Shown one piece after another: positions 59,333 through 64,000 of a stretch of DNA of 64,000 nt (position 1 is the first letter of the stretch; the number at the start of each line of letters is the position of its first letter). This DNA comes from Melanocharis versteri. Taxonomy: Eukaryota > Chordata > Aves > Passeriformes > Melanocharitidae. A model generated the notes under the pieces. It searched no databases and was not told the DNA's origin. It saw nothing but the letters and a program-made list of their open reading frames with translations. The translations under genes and the position numbers were made by a program. The stretch lies in contig VZTG01005544.1 of the NCBI GenBank assembly GCA_013397845.1, positions 1-64,000 of the forward strand, written 5' to 3'.

Positions 59333-62300
59333 GTGGTCGATATCAATTTTCAAATGTACTATTGATTTCAGTAGCCCTTAATTTCAAGACAAACAATAGT
59401 TTCTTCTGTAATTTCCATGCTGCTGATATAACTGCCATCATTGCTGACCTGTTTGTTGTCAAATAATATTGACTGGGCATGAAATGGAGCAAGAAGGGGC
59501 TGGCAGCAAGGTGCGTGGTGGGAGGAGTGAAGACTATGGGTGCCTTCTCATTAACTAAAGGAATAAATGACAGTGATGCAACAACTTTGTAGTGAAGTAG
59601 CTGAGAGGGCTGGGTCCTCAGGCTAGACTTGTATCTCCATTATGAATTAGGGCCTCTTCTCTGTATCCCTGTCCCCACCCTCTCCCATGTTGGATTCTCC
59701 TATCTGTTCAAACTACAGATTCATGAGAGGTTTTTCAGCTTGAATTCGTTAAACACGTTTCTTAATTAAGACAGGAAATGATGCTTTTATGAGGAAACCA
59801 CTGGGGATTCCAGAGCCAGAGGTTTTCTCTCTGCTCTACCAGTGGCTGGTGAATCCAGAATCGTAATTCCAAACTGCTCGCAGTTCTGCATGGTCCCTTT
59901 GCACCATCTTCACTCTCAAAAGTGTGGCTTTGATTTCTTTGTCTGCCTTGTCCTTTAAATGATACAGTTCTTATGACAAGTGATTGAGTCGCTTCAGACA
60001 GCTGTTACAGGGCCATATCCTTGAGCTTCTGGAGGCTGCTGGGCTACAGATACATTTCTGGAAGTGCTGGAACTGTGTCAAGTGCCATAGCTGAAGTTGT
60101 GCAACCTACAGACAAAGAGGGCAGCTGCAGGAGTAGACTCCAGAACTCATTCCGGTGACTAGAGCCTTTACTGAGATTGTCAGTCCTGAGATTTACTTTG
60201 CAGGACTCCATCCAGTATCTTGTGCTCTCTAAATCAATATTAAATCCAAAGTATCCTCATAATCATGTCTAAACTTGGAGTTATGGATATTTGAAAGGAG
60301 CCTCTGGCTCTCACGCAGAAAGGAGAATATTCATTCACTTGCCTAGACAACATGCTGACTGGTGTAATTATATTCTACCAGCTCAGATTTCTCCTGCAGT
60401 ATCTGCTGGCTTTGAAATCATTCTTAACTTCCTGTCCTGAGCTGCTTTGTAGTATGGCTGTGTGTTTTAAATCATCTGAATCAGCCATGTATCTGCAGTG
60501 ATGATACCACAGCTGACTCATGCGTTAGTGTACATACCTCAGCCCAATTAATCTTCCTCCAAGGAAACTGCATAAATAACATCTTATGACTACATGTTAT
60601 CCAGGATCTTTCATCCTAAAGCATTTTAGTATGTCTTGCTAGGCTATATGTACGTAGACATACATACATTTATGTACATGCACACACAGTGAGAAAGGAA
60701 AGGCCAGTAATGCAGTGTCAGGATACAAATTTGGGTCATAGATGAAATAAATCCAGCTTTGGGGTATTCTGGTAGTCTGTGCACTTATTTACACTAACAT
60801 TTCACTTAACTGACTTCATTAGGATTCAGGAGAATTTAGATGCAATATACCAGGTTCATCTATAGCACAGATGTGAGCCTATGGGTAAAATTCTAGGCCC
60901 CTTTGGAACCATTGTAGAAATTCCCAAAGGACTGAAGACTTCTTTCTGTCTAGGAATCATTCCCTTCGGCATGACAGTGCACCCCTCACTGGAGTGGGAA
61001 GCAGCTGCAGAGCTTTAATGAATGAAAAAGAATATAATATCCAGCTAAAACTAGAGTGGGAATTATAAGTAGGCAAATCAACCAACAGTTACTCAAATTT
61101 AAATCTATTGAGGATGCTGGGGTTAATGACTAGTTTATGCACTACATTTCCTTCCTTTAATATTATTTTAATATTGTTGTATTTTATTTTAATTACATTC
61201 AATCTTAGCTTTTCTGTTACTTTATAGAGGAAGCACATTTGTGCTCGCTAGCTTGGAAAAAAGCAAGAAGCAAATGTCAAACTTACACCACCACATGGGA
61301 TCTAGAGCTTGGTTTAATTCTGGTTAAGACAGATCTAAATTAAAAGTACTTTCCTTTCCCTGTGGACTCCTTATTTAAAGATGACAGGTCCCCAAGTGTG
61401 TGTGTTTGTGAGACTAAATATTTTACTGAAGGATCCTGAGCAGAGCCCAAGAGAAAAGTAGATAAAAGAAACAAATAGATGTAATGGATGATTTCACATA
61501 CTAAGATTTGTTTGAGTTTCCCACACTCTTGAAATGCACCTGTTCGTCTTATTCCATGTGAAGAGGTATTTTACCTTTCAGTCTGAGGACAGCAAACTAA
61601 CTACAAAAATCACATGTTACATGGAGAAATGCGACATGCACAGAGAGAATCTTCACAAGTCTTTAAATTGTGTATTCTAGTGTATGAGAAGGGAAATCTT
61701 GCAAAATCTCAAAAAATCACTGCAGTGTTCTCTAAGGATTTACTTATTTAATGATGGGGAAAGTTCAAAATATTCTGGAGACACACCAAGATAAAAGTCT
61801 CAGATATTAGATCTTGGTAGCTAACTGCTGAAACCCACTGTTCAAATTTTGCTGCATTTATAAAAATATGAGCCAGTAAGGACAAAATAGTTAAACAAAT
61901 AAAGATAAAGTAGATGTGAACACAAATGGGAGCACGAGGCTGTTCAAATCTCCAGAAATATCTGACAGCTTGGGAAAGAAAGTTCTGTGGACAAATTCAT
62001 TTTTCCCAATCCCTTAACTTCATGTGGTCGATGAATGGCATTCCTTCACAGTTTTATCAATACAATGTAATTCTGGCCAGATCAGTCTGTCAACAAGGAA
62101 CAACATCAAACCATTTTGTCCATATAAATAAATCACTTGTTTACTATTTTTCTTTCTTTGTGGGTGAAATGGATCTATTTAAATGCCTTCTTCATCCCAA
62201 CATAAGAATGGGGGAAGATGCTTCATTTTAGATAAAGCACATAATACAGGAAAAATTGCCATCATACAAAGAACTAGAGGATGCAGAAGATGTAATAAAA

Positions 62301-64000
62301 TGAATACAAAGGAACTTTTGATTGCCCAGTACCTGATTTATAAAATGGATCTGTGGTAAAAGTAATGTTTTGTGGTTCAGACATTGAGGTCCCCGATATA
62401 AACACAGTAAACACACACAATGAAATCACAATGATTGTTTTACTCAAGGGCTTGAGAGACCATTGCCACCCCTGACCAATATGTAAGAAAGCTGCGAATG
62501 TTCACTTCCGTGGATATTCTTAGTTAAGTGGTGTCCGCTTCTCATAGAAATGAGAAGTTTCTAATTTCTCATGAAAAAAATTGGTCTTGGGAAAATTCAG
62601 AAGTGTAGAAGAGTGTGTGGGGATTGATTAAACGTCTTTTCTGAGTTGTTTACTCAAACTCTGCATTATAGGACACTCCTTTATCCCACTCCAGTCCCTT
62701 CTCCCACTGACAGGCTGCTAATTCCTGCACCTTTCCATCTACTTCTCAACCACCTGTGGCTCCATCAAGAGAATCACAGAGGTCAGAGAACTTCTGCTAG
62801 TATTGAACAACTCCTTAACAGTATAAGCTCTCTGTCACAAAGCAAAGAAATATGGCAGAAGATTAAGACTTGGAATTTTTCCAAGTGACATTTCTATCCA
62901 GAACCTCCACTATTTTGGTTGATCCAGGTTTGTGTACTTTCAAACACCAATGGGAATATCTTTGTCATGATCTGGCATTCCACACAGAGATGGGTGACTA
63001 TAACTGTTTCTACATCCTTGTAGGTCCACAGATTTAGGCAGGACAACAGGCTGTGTCCTCTGTCGAACAAGGACAGGAATTTTTGGAACCTGTTTTGCTA
63101 AACAATAAGCTATATGTGATCACCAAAAAACCCAAACCAAACTAAATCAAAATCAACCAGTAAATTTGTTAGGAGAATGACTTTCACATCATTAGATAAG
63201 CCAGGACAAGGACTCATCAGGATACTTGGTAAATCACAGCAGAAAAAGAAATAGAGCTAGCTGTCTGTAACTCAGGCTATGCACAGGTCTTTGGATGATA
63301 CTTATTCTCAGTAGCAGGAGATCTCAGGCACTGGGACCCTTTGAAATTATTTTAACTCTCTACAGGGCTCTAAAAGTTCAAAGGACACAATGGCTGGAGT
63401 GATGAACACAGCAGGACCAGCTTTTACATCAAACTGCAGCATGCATTGAGGGTACAGGGCTTAATAAATTTAAAGGAATACATAAAAAAAGGTGTATACT
63501 TGAGTTCATGTTCTCAGAGCAAAACACATGTAAACTGGTCAGTTGACTTAAAGCTGCCTTTCTCAGGAAAACAGGTGCCTAATTCTGGACTGCCTGAATG
63601 ATTGCCAGCTCCTTCCACTTCTGGCCACAAATGCTCTTTCAAGTTTAGACGAGTTGGTATCTGTAAGTTTGCTGTAATCGCAGTAGCTGGATCACAGTCT
63701 GACTTCCCTCTGTGTTTATAGTGACTTAAATTCAGACCTCCTCAGTTGTGGATGACTGTACTAGCTTCAAGACAATGCATTGTTTCATGCATGGAAATGT
63801 TATATTTGTGCCCAGAATTTCTCAGAGGTGTTAATGAACGAACTGAGAAAGTCCAAAGACCTGAGAAAGCTTCAGGCCAGAAGCATTGTCTAGATAAAAT
63901 AAGCTCTTTTTTACCTCCTTAACCCCTTCAATATTTAAAAAAATCTGTACAAAATGAAACCATTTCTAGCAGAGGACTTGAGCTCAAGCCTATCCAGAGT

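Larger units (their letters stand above)
53606..64000. other. unique AT-rich non-coding sequence
   Basis: Over 10 kb I find no gene, RNA gene or interspersed repeat that I can name. Simple repeats are listed separately. The longest open frame that is not low-complexity sequence is about 100 codons (61926-62231) and resembles no known family. Candidate small hairpins, for example at 62538-62557, are noted in the findings. Confidence 0.55.

Noticed and set aside
1..64000. tRNA, rRNA, small nuclear RNA genes and CRISPR-like arrays
   Set aside because: I looked for tRNA B-box words, snRNA and Y RNA starts, and regularly spaced repeats, and found none. CRISPR is not expected in a vertebrate genome.

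Overview
This window looks like a piece of a bird genome: an AT-rich, CpG-poor stretch with no protein-coding gene that I can recognise. The main evidence is the repeat content. Fifteen fragments of CR1, the dominant avian non-LTR retrotransposon (LINE), are spread across it. One solo LTR matches the long, widespread avian ERVL LTR family. A few very old MIR-type SINE remnants are also present. The CR1 and ERVL copies resemble those of modern (neoavian, possibly songbird) genomes. I cannot name the species. The sequence is a draft assembly: there is a 138-base run of N at 37829-37966 and single N bases at 2196 and 26725.

Layout. 1-5.8 kb: unique AT-rich sequence with poly(A) runs. 5.8-7.4 kb: a MIR remnant and two CR1 3' ends. 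7.4-12.2 kb: unique sequence containing one splice-flanked candidate exon. 12.2-12.8 kb: the ERVL solo LTR. 13.5-15.8 kb: a possible MIR and two CR1 tails in opposite orientations. 15.8-19.8 kb: unique sequence with a perfect inverted repeat and a GC-rich block. 19.8-29.1 kb: the densest part, with six CR1 copies from fairly young to very old, one of them about 1.6 kb long with an internal deletion. 29-37.6 kb: unique sequence. 37.6-38.5 kb: a CR1 interrupted by the assembly gap. 40.7-47.1 kb: two MIR remnants and two old CR1 copies. 47.1-52.5 kb: unique sequence, including an AT-rich block that could be a conserved non-coding element. 52.5-53.6 kb: two more CR1 fragments. 53.6-64 kb: unique sequence with simple repeats only.

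No genes work together here. The window is either intergenic or lies inside a large intron. Eleven of the 15 CR1 copies are on the minus strand. That would fit an intron of a plus-strand gene, but the numbers are too small to prove it. Open reading frames of up to about 170 codons occur, but none resembles a protein family I know except the decayed CR1 ORF2 fragments. Three segments have good splice sites on both sides and are reported as low-confidence exon candidates. I did not find a novel biological system. The findings below are mostly repeat-structure observations and candidate regulatory or exonic elements that need comparison with other bird genomes.
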